DNA from: Streptomyces sp. HUAS MG91
Lineage (GTDB): Bacteria > Actinomycetota > Actinomycetes > Streptomycetales > Streptomycetaceae
Length of the DNA stretch: 64,000 nucleotides
Assembly (NCBI RefSeq): GCF_040529335.1
Contig: NZ_CP159534.1
Location: 1,612,001 to 1,676,000 of the forward strand
Direction: 5' to 3'
Position 1 is the first letter of the stretch, and each line of letters begins with the position of its first letter. Both the position numbers and the translations under genes were made by a program. Positions 34,545 through 43,431 of this stretch are shown here, piece after piece. The notes under the pieces were generated by a model. It searched no databases and had not been told where the DNA came from. It saw only the letters and a program-made list of their open reading frames with translations.

Positions 34545-36029
34545 GTGCCCCACCCCCTCACCGAGATCCTCGTCGCGGGCCGGTGGCGACGCGGCGGCGG
34601 CGAGCCCGTCGACACGGTCGACCCGGCCACCGGCGCGGTGCTCGCCACGGTGCACTCCGCGTCGGCCGACGAGGTCGACGAGGCGGCGCGGGCCGCGGCG
34701 CGGGCCGTCGCCGATCCGGCCTGGCGCGACCTGCTCCCCCATCAGCGGGCCCGACTCCTGCACCGCATAGCGGAGTTGACGGAGGAGGCGGCCGACGAAC
34801 TGGCCGCGACCCAGACCGCGGACACCGGCAAGACGCTCACCGAGACGAAGGCCCTCGCGCTCAGCGCCGCCGGTACGTTCCGGTACATGGCGGCCGCGCT
34901 GGAGACCGCCGAGGACGCGCTCACCCCGGCGCGCGGCGCGTACGTCACGATGAGCGTGCACGAGCCGATCGGGGTCGTCGCCGCCGTCAACCCCTGGAAC
35001 TCGCCGGTCGCGAGCGACGCGCAGAAGATCGCCCCGGCGCTCGCGGCGGGCAACGCGGTGCTGCTGAAACCGGCCGCCTGGACCCCGCTCGTCTCGCTCG
35101 CGCTGGGCCGCCTCATCACGCGCGCCCTGGATGAATTCGGCCTGCCCACGGCCCTGTTGTCGGTGCTGCCCGGCAGCGGCCGGGTGGTCGGCGACGCGGT
35201 GGTCCGGCATCCGCTGGTCGGCCGGATCGGATTCACGGGCGGCACGGAGACCGGCCGTTCCATCGCCGGGATCGCCGCCCGGAAGCTGATCCCGGCCTCA
35301 CTGGAGCTGGGCGGCAAGTCGCCGACGATCGTGCGGGCCGACGCCGACGTCGAACAGGCCCTGGCGGGCGTGATGTTCGGGATCTTCTCCTCCAGCGGGC
35401 AGTCCTGCATCGCCGGTTCACGACTGTTCGTGGCGCGCGAGATCCACGACGCGTTCGTCACCGAACTCGTCGCCCGGGTAAGGAAGCTACGGGTCGGCCC
35501 CGGCACCGCGCCGGACACCCAGGTCGGACCGCTCGTCCACCACAAGCACCGGGACTCGGTCGCCGCCTACGTGGATCTCGCCCGCTCGGAGGGCGCCGAG
35601 GTGCTCTGCGGCGGCGCCGCGCCCGACGGCCCCGAGTACGCCGACGGCGCCTACTACCTGCCGACCGTCCTGGCCGGACTGCCCAACTCGGCGCGCACCT
35701 GCCAGGAGGAGATCTTCGGCCCGGTCCTGGTGGTACTGCCCTACGACGACGAGGACGACCTGGTCGCGCAGGCCAACGACTCCGTGTACGGGCTCGCCTG
35801 CGGGATCTGGACCCGCGACCACCGGGCCGCCTGGCGCCTCGCCCGCCGGATCGACGCGGGCACCGTCTGGATCAACACGTACAAGCAGTTCAGCGCGTCC
35901 ACCCCGTTCAGCGGGATGAAGGACAGCGGGCTCGGCACGGAGAAGGGACGGGACGCCATCCGCGCCTACCAGCGCCAGAAGTCCCTGTACTGGGGCACCT
36001 CCGACGCCCCGCTGCCCTGGGCCAACTGA
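34545..36029 (+). CDS. NAD(P)-dependent aldehyde dehydrogenase
   Basis: The 494-residue ALDH-superfamily enzyme has the cofactor site VVAAVNPWNSPV, catalytic Glu in LELGGKSPTIV and catalytic Cys in SSGQSCIAGSRLF; the C-terminal PFSGMKDSGLGTEKG is typical. The pathway context suggests oxidation of a ring-cleavage semialdehyde (HMSD-like), but other aldehydes are possible. GTG 34545 has GGAGG about 8 nt upstream. It is the first gene of the operon. Confidence 0.94.
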   Translation: MPHPLTEILVAGRWRRGGGEPVDTVDPATGAVLATVHSASADEVDEAARAAARAVADPAWRDLLPHQRARLLHRIAELTEEAADELAATQTADTGKTLTETKALALSAAGTFRYMAAALETAEDALTPARGAYVTMSVHEPIGVVAAVNPWNSPVASDAQKIAPALAAGNAVLLKPAAWTPLVSLALGRLITRALDEFGLPTALLSVLPGSGRVVGDAVVRHPLVGRIGFTGGTETGRSIAGIAARKLIPASLELGGKSPTIVRADADVEQALAGVMFGIFSSSGQSCIAGSRLFVAREIHDAFVTELVARVRKLRVGPGTAPDTQVGPLVHHKHRDSVAAYVDLARSEGAEVLCGGAAPDGPEYADGAYYLPTVLAGLPNSARTCQEEIFGPVLVVLPYDDEDDLVAQANDSVYGLACGIWTRDHRAAWRLARRIDAGTVWINTYKQFSASTPFSGMKDSGLGTEKGRDAIRAYQRQKSLYWGTSDAPLPWAN

Positions 36030-36052
36030 CCATGTCTGCAACGGAGTACCCG

Positions 36053-36958
36053 ATGTCCCATCCCCCGATCGCCCGGCTGCGCGCGCTGCGCTCCGTCGAA
36101 CTGCTCACCCCCTCCTTCACCGAGGCCACCGACTTCTACGAGGACGCCTGGGGCCTGGAGGTCGTCGAGTCCGAGCAGGGCGCGAGCTGGCTGCGCGGCA
36201 CCGGCGAGGAGCACCACGCCCTCCAGCTGACCCGCTCCGAGCGCACCGGCCTCGGCCGGCTCGTGTTCGCCGTCGCCACCCCCGCCGAGATCGACGAGGC
36301 GGCCCGGCGGCTCGAAGCCCGGGGCATCAGGCCCGTCGCCGGGCCGGGCCCGCTCGACCAGGTCGGCGGCGGCTACGGCCTGCGCTTCCACGACCACGAG
36401 GGCCGGCTCGTCGAGCTGTCCGCCGACACCTGGGCGGTCGCCCCGCGCGGCCGCGACGCCGCGATCCCGGTCGGCGTCACCCACACCGTCCTCAACACCC
36501 CGGACATCGACGCGGCCGTCGCCTTCTACCGCGATGTGCTCGGCCTGCGCGTCTCCGACTGGTCCGAGCACCAGATGGCGTTCCTGCGCTGCAACGCCGA
36601 CCACCACTGCATCGCGTTCAACCAGGCCGAGTGGGTCTCCCTCAACCACGTGGCGTACGAGATGAGTTCGGTCGACCACTTCATGCGCGGCCTCGGCCGC
36701 CTGCGCCACCACGGGATCGTCCCGCAGTGGGGTCCGGGCCGGCACGGCCCCGGCAACAACACCTTCTCCTACTTCACCGATCCGACCGGTCTGGTCTGCG
36801 AGTACACCTCCGAGGTCGCGCAGGTCGTCGAGGACCGGTGGATCGCCAAGGTGTGGCGGCGGGTGCCCGAGCTGTCCGACCTGTGGGGCACGGCCGGGCC
36901 GCCGTCGAAGGAGATCCGCTGTCACATGGCCGGCAACCCGGAAGGACCCCTCGCATGA
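36053..36958 (+). CDS. Type I extradiol ring-cleavage dioxygenase (VOC superfamily)
   Basis: The 301-residue protein has two VOC modules. The C-terminal module keeps the Fe(II)/Mn triad His144 (VGVTHTVLNTPD), His199 (SLNHVAYEM) and Glu250 (GLVCEYTS), as in BphC/XylE enzymes that split catechols next to the diol. The N-terminal module lacks ligands, as usual. ATG 36053 was chosen for GGAG 6 nt upstream; an ATG at 36032 has none. Its stop overlaps the next start (ATGA). Confidence 0.88.
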   Translation: MSHPPIARLRALRSVELLTPSFTEATDFYEDAWGLEVVESEQGASWLRGTGEEHHALQLTRSERTGLGRLVFAVATPAEIDEAARRLEARGIRPVAGPGPLDQVGGGYGLRFHDHEGRLVELSADTWAVAPRGRDAAIPVGVTHTVLNTPDIDAAVAFYRDVLGLRVSDWSEHQMAFLRCNADHHCIAFNQAEWVSLNHVAYEMSSVDHFMRGLGRLRHHGIVPQWGPGRHGPGNNTFSYFTDPTGLVCEYTSEVAQVVEDRWIAKVWRRVPELSDLWGTAGPPSKEIRCHMAGNPEGPLA

Positions 36959-37752
36959 CCAGCACACTCAAGGTCGGACTCGTCGGCTGGGGCGCCATCG
37001 GCCGCGTCGTCGGCACCGCCCTCGCCGAACAGGGCATCAAGGGCGCGGAGTTGGCGTGCGTCGTCGACAACCGTCCGCTCGGCGAGGCGGCGCCCGCGCC
37101 GCAGGTCACCTTCGAGGAGGCGATCGACCGCTGCGACCTGATCGTGGAGGCGGCGGGCCAGGGTGTCGTACGGGAATGGGGCGAGCGCGTCCTCACCTCC
37201 GGCACCGATCTGCTGGTGGCGTCGACCGGGGCGCTGACCGACGAGGAGCTGGCCAAGCGGCTGCTCGCCGCGGGTCCCGGCCGGGTGTACTTCACGGGCG
37301 GCGCGGTCGGCGGCCTCGATCTGCTCCAGGCCGTGCGCGCGCTGGGCCCGCTGGACGACGTACGCCTCACCACCACCAAGCTGCCCTCCACTCTCGAACA
37401 GCCTTGGATGGAAGCGGAGTTGATAGGCCGGATGCGTGCGGCGTCCGGGCCGGTCGAGGTGATGCGCGGGACCGCGCGCGACGTGCCGGTGAAGTTCCCC
37501 AAGTCGACGAACGTCGCGGCGTCGGTCGCGCTCGCCGTCGGCGACCTGGACGCTGTGCGGGTCCGGGTCGTCGCCGATCCGGGCGCCACCCTCACCCGGC
37601 ACGTCGTCGAGGCGTCCGGCGAGCACGGCGCGTACCGCTTCGAGGTGGCGCACCGGCCCGACCCGGGCAACCCGGCGACCAGCCAGGTCGTGCCGTACGC
37701 GGTGCTGCGCTCGCTGGCGGCGCTGGCCGGACGGTCGGGGCAGATCCTGTGA
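36955..37752 (+). CDS. L-aspartate dehydrogenase-like oxidoreductase
   Basis: The 265-residue protein matches the NadX/aspartate dehydrogenase family: Rossmann motif VGLVGWGAIGRVVGTALAEQG (in part), IVEAAGQGVVREWGERVL, FTGGAVGGLDLL and FPKSTNVAASVALAV. In NAD biosynthesis such enzymes make iminosuccinate, but within a ring-cleavage operon a role on an amino- or imino-acid intermediate is more likely. It overlaps its neighbours by 4 nt on each side (ATGA, GTGA), showing tight coupling. Confidence 0.88.
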   Translation: MTSTLKVGLVGWGAIGRVVGTALAEQGIKGAELACVVDNRPLGEAAPAPQVTFEEAIDRCDLIVEAAGQGVVREWGERVLTSGTDLLVASTGALTDEELAKRLLAAGPGRVYFTGGAVGGLDLLQAVRALGPLDDVRLTTTKLPSTLEQPWMEAELIGRMRAASGPVEVMRGTARDVPVKFPKSTNVAASVALAVGDLDAVRVRVVADPGATLTRHVVEASGEHGAYRFEVAHRPDPGNPATSQVVPYAVLRSLAALAGRSGQIL

Positions 37753-38543
37753 GCGTCCACCTGGAGACCGCGGGCGAACAGGGCCCACTGCTGCTCTGCC
37801 TGCACGGCATCGGCTCCTCGTCGGCGGCGTTCGCCCCGCAGCTCGCCGGGCTCTCCGCGCACGTACGGGTCGTCGCGTGGGACGCGCCCGGATACGGCAG
37901 GTCCGCCGACCCGGACGGACCGCTGGACCTGGACGGGTTCGCGGACGCGGCCGCCGAGGTGGTCAGGGCCCACGGCGGCTCGGCCCATGTGCTCGGGGTC
38001 TCGTGGGGCGGCGTGATCGCGCTGCGGCTCGCCACCCGCCACCCGGACCTCGTCGACTCCCTGATCGTCGCCGACTCCAGCGCGGGCTCCGGCACCGACG
38101 AGGCGAAGGCCGCCGCGATGCGGGCCCGTACCGCCGAGCTGGCCGAGGCCGGGCCGCGGGCCTTCGCCGAAAGGCGGGGCCCGCGCCTCGTCTCCGACCT
38201 GGCGCCCGCCGCGCTCGTCGAGCGGGTCGTCGACACCATGGCCGGCGCGATCCGGCTGCCCGGCTACGGGTACGCCGCCGAGGCCATGGCCGGCGCCGAT
38301 CTGCGCCCCGAACTGTCCGCCGTCACCGCGCCCGCGCTCGTCGTGTGCGGCGACCGCGACACGGTCACCGGCGTCGAGGCCTCCCAGGTCCTCGCCGGGG
38401 GCCTGCACAAGACCGCCTACGTGATCGTCAAGGACGCCGGTCACCTGGCCAACCAGGAACAGCCCGAGCGGTTCAACGCCTGGGTCCTGTCCCATCTGCA
38501 CATCGTCACCAACTCCCGCACGCTGCGGGCACGGAAGGGCTGA
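37749..38543 (+). CDS. Alpha/beta-fold hydrolase (MhpC/BphD-like)
   Basis: The 264-residue protein has the oxyanion segment LCLHGIGSSSAAF, nucleophile elbow VLGVSWGGVIAL (Ser), Asp in VVCGDRDTVTG and His in KDAGHLANQEQPERF. The context suggests hydrolysis of a C-C bond in a meta-cleavage product or of an enol lactone/ester. It starts at GTG 37749 overlapping the previous stop. Confidence 0.9.
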   Translation: MSVHLETAGEQGPLLLCLHGIGSSSAAFAPQLAGLSAHVRVVAWDAPGYGRSADPDGPLDLDGFADAAAEVVRAHGGSAHVLGVSWGGVIALRLATRHPDLVDSLIVADSSAGSGTDEAKAAAMRARTAELAEAGPRAFAERRGPRLVSDLAPAALVERVVDTMAGAIRLPGYGYAAEAMAGADLRPELSAVTAPALVVCGDRDTVTGVEASQVLAGGLHKTAYVIVKDAGHLANQEQPERFNAWVLSHLHIVTNSRTLRARKG

Positions 38544-38548
38544 TCAGC

Positions 38549-39070
38549 ATGCCTCTGACCACCACCGAGTACGACAACGGCGGCGACCTCGGCACGTACA
38601 CCGACTCCCTCATCGCCTCGAAGGAGTCCCGGGTCGCCGACTTCGACACCCTCTCCTTCCAGGAGAAGGCGGGCCCGCAGTTCCGCCGCGGCCAGATCCG
38701 CTACGTGGGCTCCGGCGCCACCGGCAACCACGAGGGCGACAAGCGGATCATCCCGTCCGGCGGCTTCACGTTCTCCAACATGCTGCTCCAGCCCGGTGCC
38801 GAGGGCCCGGCCCACACCCACCACGACGTCGAGGAGGCGTTCTTCGTCCTGGAGGGCCGGGTCCGCGTGGGCATCCACCGCGGCCCGGACGAGGTCGAGT
38901 ACCGCACCCTCGGCTACCGCGACATGATCGTGGTGCCCGCGGGCGTGACCCGCTCGCTGAAGAACGAGGGCGACACCGACGCCCTGTTCTGCGTCGTCAT
39001 CGGCACGCGGAAGCCGCAGGTGCCGACCTACCCGGAGTACTCGCCGATGCACGGCGTGACCCGTGACTGA
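38549..39070 (+). CDS. Cupin-domain protein
   Basis: The 173-residue protein is a single cupin_2 barrel with metal motif AHTHHDVEEAFFVLEGRV and a second motif GYRDMIVVPAGVTRSLKNEG. The conserved His/Glu could bind Fe or Mn. A role as isomerase, dioxygenase or small-molecule sensor in the pathway is possible. The ATG is 5 nt after the hydrolase stop. Its 3' end overlaps the next gene by 8 nt. Confidence 0.88.
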   Translation: MPLTTTEYDNGGDLGTYTDSLIASKESRVADFDTLSFQEKAGPQFRRGQIRYVGSGATGNHEGDKRIIPSGGFTFSNMLLQPGAEGPAHTHHDVEEAFFVLEGRVRVGIHRGPDEVEYRTLGYRDMIVVPAGVTRSLKNEGDTDALFCVVIGTRKPQVPTYPEYSPMHGVTRD

Positions 39071-39803
39071 CGCCCCTCTGGTCGTCGTGACCGGGGCGGG
39101 CCGTGGCCTGGGACTGGCCATGGCCCGCCGGGCCGGCGAGGACGGCTTCCGGGTCGTCGTCGCCGAGGTCGACGCCGAGCGCGGCACGGCCGCCACGGCC
39201 GCCCTGAAGGCCGAGGGGATCGCGGCGCACTTCGTGCGGTGCGACGTCGCCGACCCGGCCTCCGTCGACGAACTGGCCTCTTCCGTACGGGCTTTGGGAC
39301 CGCTGTACGGGCTCGTGAACAACGCCGCGCTCGCCAACGGCGTCGGCGGCAAGGAGTTCCAGGACATCGACATCGCCGCCTGGGACCGGCTGATGACGGT
39401 CAACGCGCGCGGCCCCTGGCTCGTCGCGAAGGCCCTGCACCCGCTGTTCGGAACGAGCGGACGCATCGTCAACATCGCCTCGGACGCCGCCCTGTACGGC
39501 TCCCCGCGGCTCGCCCACTACATCGCCTCCAAGGGCGCCGTGATCGCCCTCACCCGGGCGATGGCCCGCGAACTCGGCGAGCGCGGCATCACCGTGAACG
39601 CGCTGGCGCCCGGCCTGACCGAGTGCGAGGCGACCGAGACGGTCCCCGCCGAGCGGCACGGTCTGTACGCCGCGAACCGGGCGATCTCACGGGCCCAGCA
39701 GCCGGACGACCTGGTCGGGCTCGCCGCCTTCCTCCTCTCCGAGGAGTCCCGCTATCTGACCGGACAGGTGATCGCCGTCAACGGCGGATTCACCATGAAC
39801 TGA
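39063..39803 (+). CDS. Short-chain dehydrogenase/reductase with intact catalytic residues
   Basis: The 246-residue classical SDR has the cofactor motif TGAGRGLGLAM, the structural NNAAL, catalytic Ser in IVNIASDAALYG and the YIASK Tyr/Lys motif. It probably oxidises or reduces a hydroxyl or dihydrodiol intermediate with NAD(P). The start GTG 39063 lies within the end of the cupin gene. A second, atypical SDR follows 19 nt downstream. Confidence 0.92.
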   Translation: MTDAPLVVVTGAGRGLGLAMARRAGEDGFRVVVAEVDAERGTAATAALKAEGIAAHFVRCDVADPASVDELASSVRALGPLYGLVNNAALANGVGGKEFQDIDIAAWDRLMTVNARGPWLVAKALHPLFGTSGRIVNIASDAALYGSPRLAHYIASKGAVIALTRAMARELGERGITVNALAPGLTECEATETVPAERHGLYAANRAISRAQQPDDLVGLAAFLLSEESRYLTGQVIAVNGGFTMN

Positions 39804-39822
39804 CGTACTTGATGGGAAAGTT

Positions 39823-40599
39823 ATGGATCTGGGCCTCGCCGACCGGACCTATGTGGTCACCGGAGGCAGCTCGGGCGTCGGCCTGGCCACGGTCCGCGCC
39901 CTGCTCGACGAGGGCGCGAACGTCGCCACCTGCGGGCGCGACGCCGACCGGCTCGCCCGCGTCGGCACCCACGACCGGCTGTTCACCGCCGCCTGCGACG
40001 TGCGGGACGCCGACGCCGTGCGGGACTTCGTGACGGCCGCCGCCGACGCGTTCGGCGGACGGCTCGACGGGCTGGTCAACAACGCCGGGCAGTCCCGGAT
40101 GAAACGGCTCGACGACACGGGCCCCGAGGACTGGCGCGACGAGCTGGAGCTGAAGTTCGCGGGCGTCCTCAACCCCCTCCAGGCGGCCCGGAAGCACCTC
40201 GGCGCGTCCGACGCGGCGTCCGTCGTCAACGTCAACGCCGTCCTCGCCAAGCAGCCCGAGACCCGGCTGATCACCACGAGCGCCGCCCGCGCCGGCATCC
40301 TCAACCTCTCCAAGTCCCTGGCCACGGAGCTCGCCGCCGACGGCATCCGGGTCAACTCGGTCTGCCTGGGCCTGGTCGACACCGGCCAGTGGACGCGCCG
40401 CCACGCGGCCGCCGACTCCGGCCTGTCCTACGAGGACTGGCAGGCGGAACTGGCCGCCGACCGGGGCATCGCCCTCGGCCGGCTCGGCCGCGCCGAGGAG
40501 GTCGCGTACGCGATCGTCGCGCTGCTCTCCCCGCGCGCCTCCTACATCACCGGAACCAGCATCGACGTCTGCGGCGGAGTCGGCCGCGGCATCCTCTGA
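39823..40599 (+). CDS. Atypical SDR-family protein lacking the catalytic Tyr/Lys
   Basis: The 258-residue protein keeps the nucleotide motif VTGGSSGVG (14-20) and NNAG. At the catalytic positions it reads VVNVNAVL where Ser is expected (Asn138) and TTSAARAG where YxxxK is expected (Thr152, Arg156). The C-terminal TGTSIDVCGG is intact. It therefore may not be a redox enzyme; binding, lyase or partner functions are possible. GGGAAAG precedes ATG 39823. I recall similar Tyr-less SDRs in related clusters, but cannot verify it here. Confidence 0.88.
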   Translation: MDLGLADRTYVVTGGSSGVGLATVRALLDEGANVATCGRDADRLARVGTHDRLFTAACDVRDADAVRDFVTAAADAFGGRLDGLVNNAGQSRMKRLDDTGPEDWRDELELKFAGVLNPLQAARKHLGASDAASVVNVNAVLAKQPETRLITTSAARAGILNLSKSLATELAADGIRVNSVCLGLVDTGQWTRRHAAADSGLSYEDWQAELAADRGIALGRLGRAEEVAYAIVALLSPRASYITGTSIDVCGGVGRGIL

Positions 40600-40608
40600 G
40601 GAGCTCGC

Positions 40609-42225
40609 ATGAAGTACGCCGACGGAGGCGCTCTCCTCGTCGCCGTTCTCAAGGAACTGGGCATCGACACGGTCTTCGGGATCGTGTCCGTGCACAATCT
40701 GCCGCTGGTCGAGGCCGTCGACCGCGAGCTGCGCTTCGTCCCCGTGCGGCACGAGGCGAGCGCCGTGAACGCCGCCGACGCCTACGGGCGGGCGCGCGGC
40801 TCGATCGGCTGCGCGCTCACCTCGACCGGGACGGGCGCGGGCAACGCGGCCGGATCGCTGATCGAGGCGCTCGCGTCGGGCACGTCCGTGCTGCACGTCA
40901 CCGGCCAGGTCGAGTCCGCGTACCTCGGCAGCGGGCGGGGCTTCATCCACGAGACGAAGGACCAGCTCGGCATGTTGACGGCCGTCTCCGCGCACGCGGC
41001 GACGGTGGGCTCCGCCGACGAGGCGGGCCGGGTGCTGCGCGCGGCGGCCCGCGCCGCGCTGGCCTCTCCGGGCGGCCCGGCGAGCGTCGAGTGGCCGATC
41101 GATCTGCAGTACGCGGCGCAGACGGACGCCGTGGTCGAGGCGCCGGAGACCGTCGTCCCCGTCTCCGAACTCGGCGCGGCGGCGGAGCTGTTGAGCGCCG
41201 CCCGGTGCCCCTTGATCTGGGCCGGCGGTGGCGCCACCGACGCTCGTACCGAACTCGCCGCGCTCGTCGAGGCGACCGGCGCCGGACTGCTCACCTCCAA
41301 CTCCGGGCGCGGGGCGGTGCCCGAGGACCACCCGCAGGTCATCGGCAACTTCGCCACCACGCCAGCCGTCCGCGCCCTGCTCGCCGACGCCGATCTGCTC
41401 CTCACGGTCGGCACCCACTTCCGGTCGAACGAGACCGCCGACTACGGGCTCCGGCTCCCCGCCGCGCATGTGCAGATCGACATCGACCGGGCGGCGCTCG
41501 GCCGTGTCTACCCGGTCGCGCACGCCCTGCACGGCGACGCCGCCGCCGCCCTCGGCGCGCTGCTCCCCCACGCGCGGCGGGCCGACCCGGACTGGACGCG
41601 CCGCGTCACCACGGTCCGTACCGACGTGCGGGCCGCGCTGCACGACAGCATCGGCCCGCAGGCCGCGATCTGCGACGCGCTGCGCGCCGCGCTCCCCCGG
41701 GACGCGGTCGTCGCCCGCGACGTCACCATCCCCTCCAGCAGCTGGGGCAACCGCCTCCTGGAGATGTACGACCCGAAGGCGAACGTCTTCCCGCGCGGCG
41801 GCGGCATCGGCCAGGGACTCGGCATGGGCATCGGCGCCGCGCTCGCCGCCCCGGAGCGGCCGACGGTCGTCATCGCGGGCGACGGCGGGCTCGCCGTCCA
41901 TCTCGGGGAACTCCTCACCCTCGCCCAGGAACGGCCCCGGCTGACCCTCCTGGTCTTCAACGACGGCGGGTACGGCGTGCTGCGCAACATGCAGGACCGG
42001 TACGCGGACCGCCGCTCCGGCGTCGACCTGACCACGCCCGACTTCGAACTCCTCGCCCGCGCCTGCCGGTTGCCGTATCTGCGGATCGCGGACGCCGACC
42101 ACGCGGCGCCGGTGATCCAGGAGGCCGTCGGTTCGGACGGGCCCGTGCTCGTCGAGGTGGACCTGGCGGCGCTCGGCCCGATGAAGAACCCGTTCACCCC
42201 GCCCGTGAAGATCCCCGGCACGTAA
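40609..42225 (+). CDS. Thiamine-diphosphate-dependent enzyme (benzoylformate decarboxylase/acetolactate synthase-like)
   Basis: The 538-residue protein has the three-domain ThDP layout. The activating Glu49 is in PVRHEASAVNAADAYGRARG (in part), and the Mg/ThDP motif is VVIAGDGGLAVHLGELLTLA...FNDGGYG. It probably decarboxylates a 2-oxo acid or joins carbon fragments. GAGGAG lies upstream of the ATG at 40609, 9 nt after the SDR stop. The length and domain order are complete. Confidence 0.9.
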   Translation: MKYADGGALLVAVLKELGIDTVFGIVSVHNLPLVEAVDRELRFVPVRHEASAVNAADAYGRARGSIGCALTSTGTGAGNAAGSLIEALASGTSVLHVTGQVESAYLGSGRGFIHETKDQLGMLTAVSAHAATVGSADEAGRVLRAAARAALASPGGPASVEWPIDLQYAAQTDAVVEAPETVVPVSELGAAAELLSAARCPLIWAGGGATDARTELAALVEATGAGLLTSNSGRGAVPEDHPQVIGNFATTPAVRALLADADLLLTVGTHFRSNETADYGLRLPAAHVQIDIDRAALGRVYPVAHALHGDAAAALGALLPHARRADPDWTRRVTTVRTDVRAALHDSIGPQAAICDALRAALPRDAVVARDVTIPSSSWGNRLLEMYDPKANVFPRGGGIGQGLGMGIGAALAAPERPTVVIAGDGGLAVHLGELLTLAQERPRLTLLVFNDGGYGVLRNMQDRYADRRSGVDLTTPDFELLARACRLPYLRIADADHAAPVIQEAVGSDGPVLVEVDLAALGPMKNPFTPPVKIPGT

Positions 42226-42237
42226 GGAGGCCCCACC

Positions 42238-43182
42238 ATGACCGACTCCGACCGCCAACTGGAGCTGCTGGTCCGGCGGATGACCTGGGAGGCCGAGGGC
42301 GTTCTCTCCGTCGAGCTCGCCCATCCGGACGGCAAGCCGCTGCCCGGCTGGGCGCCGGGCGCCCACATCGACGTGCACGTGGGCGGGCAGGTCCGCCAGT
42401 ACAGCCTGTGCGGCGACCCGGACGCCACCGGCACGTACCGGATCGGCGTGCTCAACGAGCCGTCCTCGCGCGGCGGTTCGCGCCATGTCCACACCGCGCT
42501 GCGGCCCGGTCAGAGCGTCACCGTGTCCGAGCCGCGCAACCACTTCGCCCTGGAGGACGCGGGCGGCCATGTCTTCGTCGCGGGCGGCATCGGGATCACC
42601 CCGATCCTCGCCATGGCCCGCGAGGCCGCCCGGCGCGGGGCGCGCTGGCGCCTGGTCTACGGCGGGCGCAGCCGCGCCTCCATGGCCTTCACCGAGGAGC
42701 TGGCCGCGCTGGGCGGCGACGTGACGCTCGTACCGCAGGACGAGCTGGGCCACATCGATCTGGCGGCCGCGCTCGACGGGCTGCCCGACGACACCCTCGT
42801 GTACTGCTGCGGACCCGAGCCCCTGCTCGCCGCCGTGGAAGCGGCGTGCCCGGCCGAGGCACTGCGCGTCGAGCGGTTCTCCGCGCCCGTCGTCGAACGG
42901 GCTCCGGACGACGGGGAGTTCGAGGTCGAGTGCCGCACCTCCGGGCTCACCCTCACCGTCGGCGCCGACACCTCGGTCCTGGAGGCCGCCGAGCAGGCCG
43001 GCCTCGACGTCGCCAGCTCCTGCCGCGACGGCATCTGCGGCTCCTGCGAGACGCGGGTGCTGGACGGCGCCGTCGACCACCGCGACTTCCTGCTCTCGGA
43101 AGCCGAGCACGCCGCGAACGCCTCGATGATGATCTGCGTCTCGCGCTGCGCCGCCGGCTCCCGCCTCGTCCTCGACCTGTAA
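42238..43182 (+). CDS. PDR/VanB-type oxygenase reductase (FMN, NADH, [2Fe-2S])
   Basis: The 314-residue single-chain reductase has the flavin site VRQYSLCGD, NAD(P) site FVAGGIGITPILAM, GPEPLLAAV, and a C-terminal plant-type ferredoxin domain SCRDGICGSCETRVLDG with a further Cys at MMICVSRC. It moves electrons from NADH to the Rieske oxygenase two genes downstream. TAAGGAGG precedes the ATG. Confidence 0.94.
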   Translation: MTDSDRQLELLVRRMTWEAEGVLSVELAHPDGKPLPGWAPGAHIDVHVGGQVRQYSLCGDPDATGTYRIGVLNEPSSRGGSRHVHTALRPGQSVTVSEPRNHFALEDAGGHVFVAGGIGITPILAMAREAARRGARWRLVYGGRSRASMAFTEELAALGGDVTLVPQDELGHIDLAAALDGLPDDTLVYCCGPEPLLAAVEAACPAEALRVERFSAPVVERAPDDGEFEVECRTSGLTLTVGADTSVLEAAEQAGLDVASSCRDGICGSCETRVLDGAVDHRDFLLSEAEHAANASMMICVSRCAAGSRLVLDL

Positions 43183-43201
43183 TCCGTACCGGGAGATGCC
43201 C

Positions 43202-43426
43202 ATGAACACCGACTGGCCGTACCTGGAGATCCACCAGTCCCGCACCCACGAGCCGTCGCCCTACGAGCTGAAGCTGGCCGCCACCCTCGAAGAGGTCTTC
43301 ACCAAGGTCGGCAGCGAACTCGCCGATGTCGTACGCGGCTTGAATGACCGTCAAGTCCACGCGCCCGACGGCACCCCGTGGACCGAGGAGTCCTTCACCG
43401 CCGAGATGCACCGCCTGGGAGCGTGA
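43202..43426 (+). CDS. Small protein resembling the recombinase-like helix-turn-helix family
   Basis: The 74-residue protein (MNTDWPYLEIHQSRTHEPSP start) has a predicted helix-rich fold. Its C-terminal half, VRGLNDRQVHAPDGTPWTEE, resembles the DNA-binding segment of serine-recombinase tails (recombinase-like HTH). I recall such small proteins beside Rieske oxygenase genes in other bacteria. Sitting between reductase and oxygenase genes, it may be an oxygenase accessory factor and not a DNA binder. GGGAG lies 6 nt before ATG 43202. Confidence 0.7.
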   Translation: MNTDWPYLEIHQSRTHEPSPYELKLAATLEEVFTKVGSELADVVRGLNDRQVHAPDGTPWTEESFTAEMHRLGA

Positions 43427-43431
43427 CCGCC

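Noticed and set aside
39790..43245. A 1151-codon minus-strand open frame across the catabolic operon
   Set aside because: It is antisense to four or more genes with intact catalytic motifs and ribosome sites.
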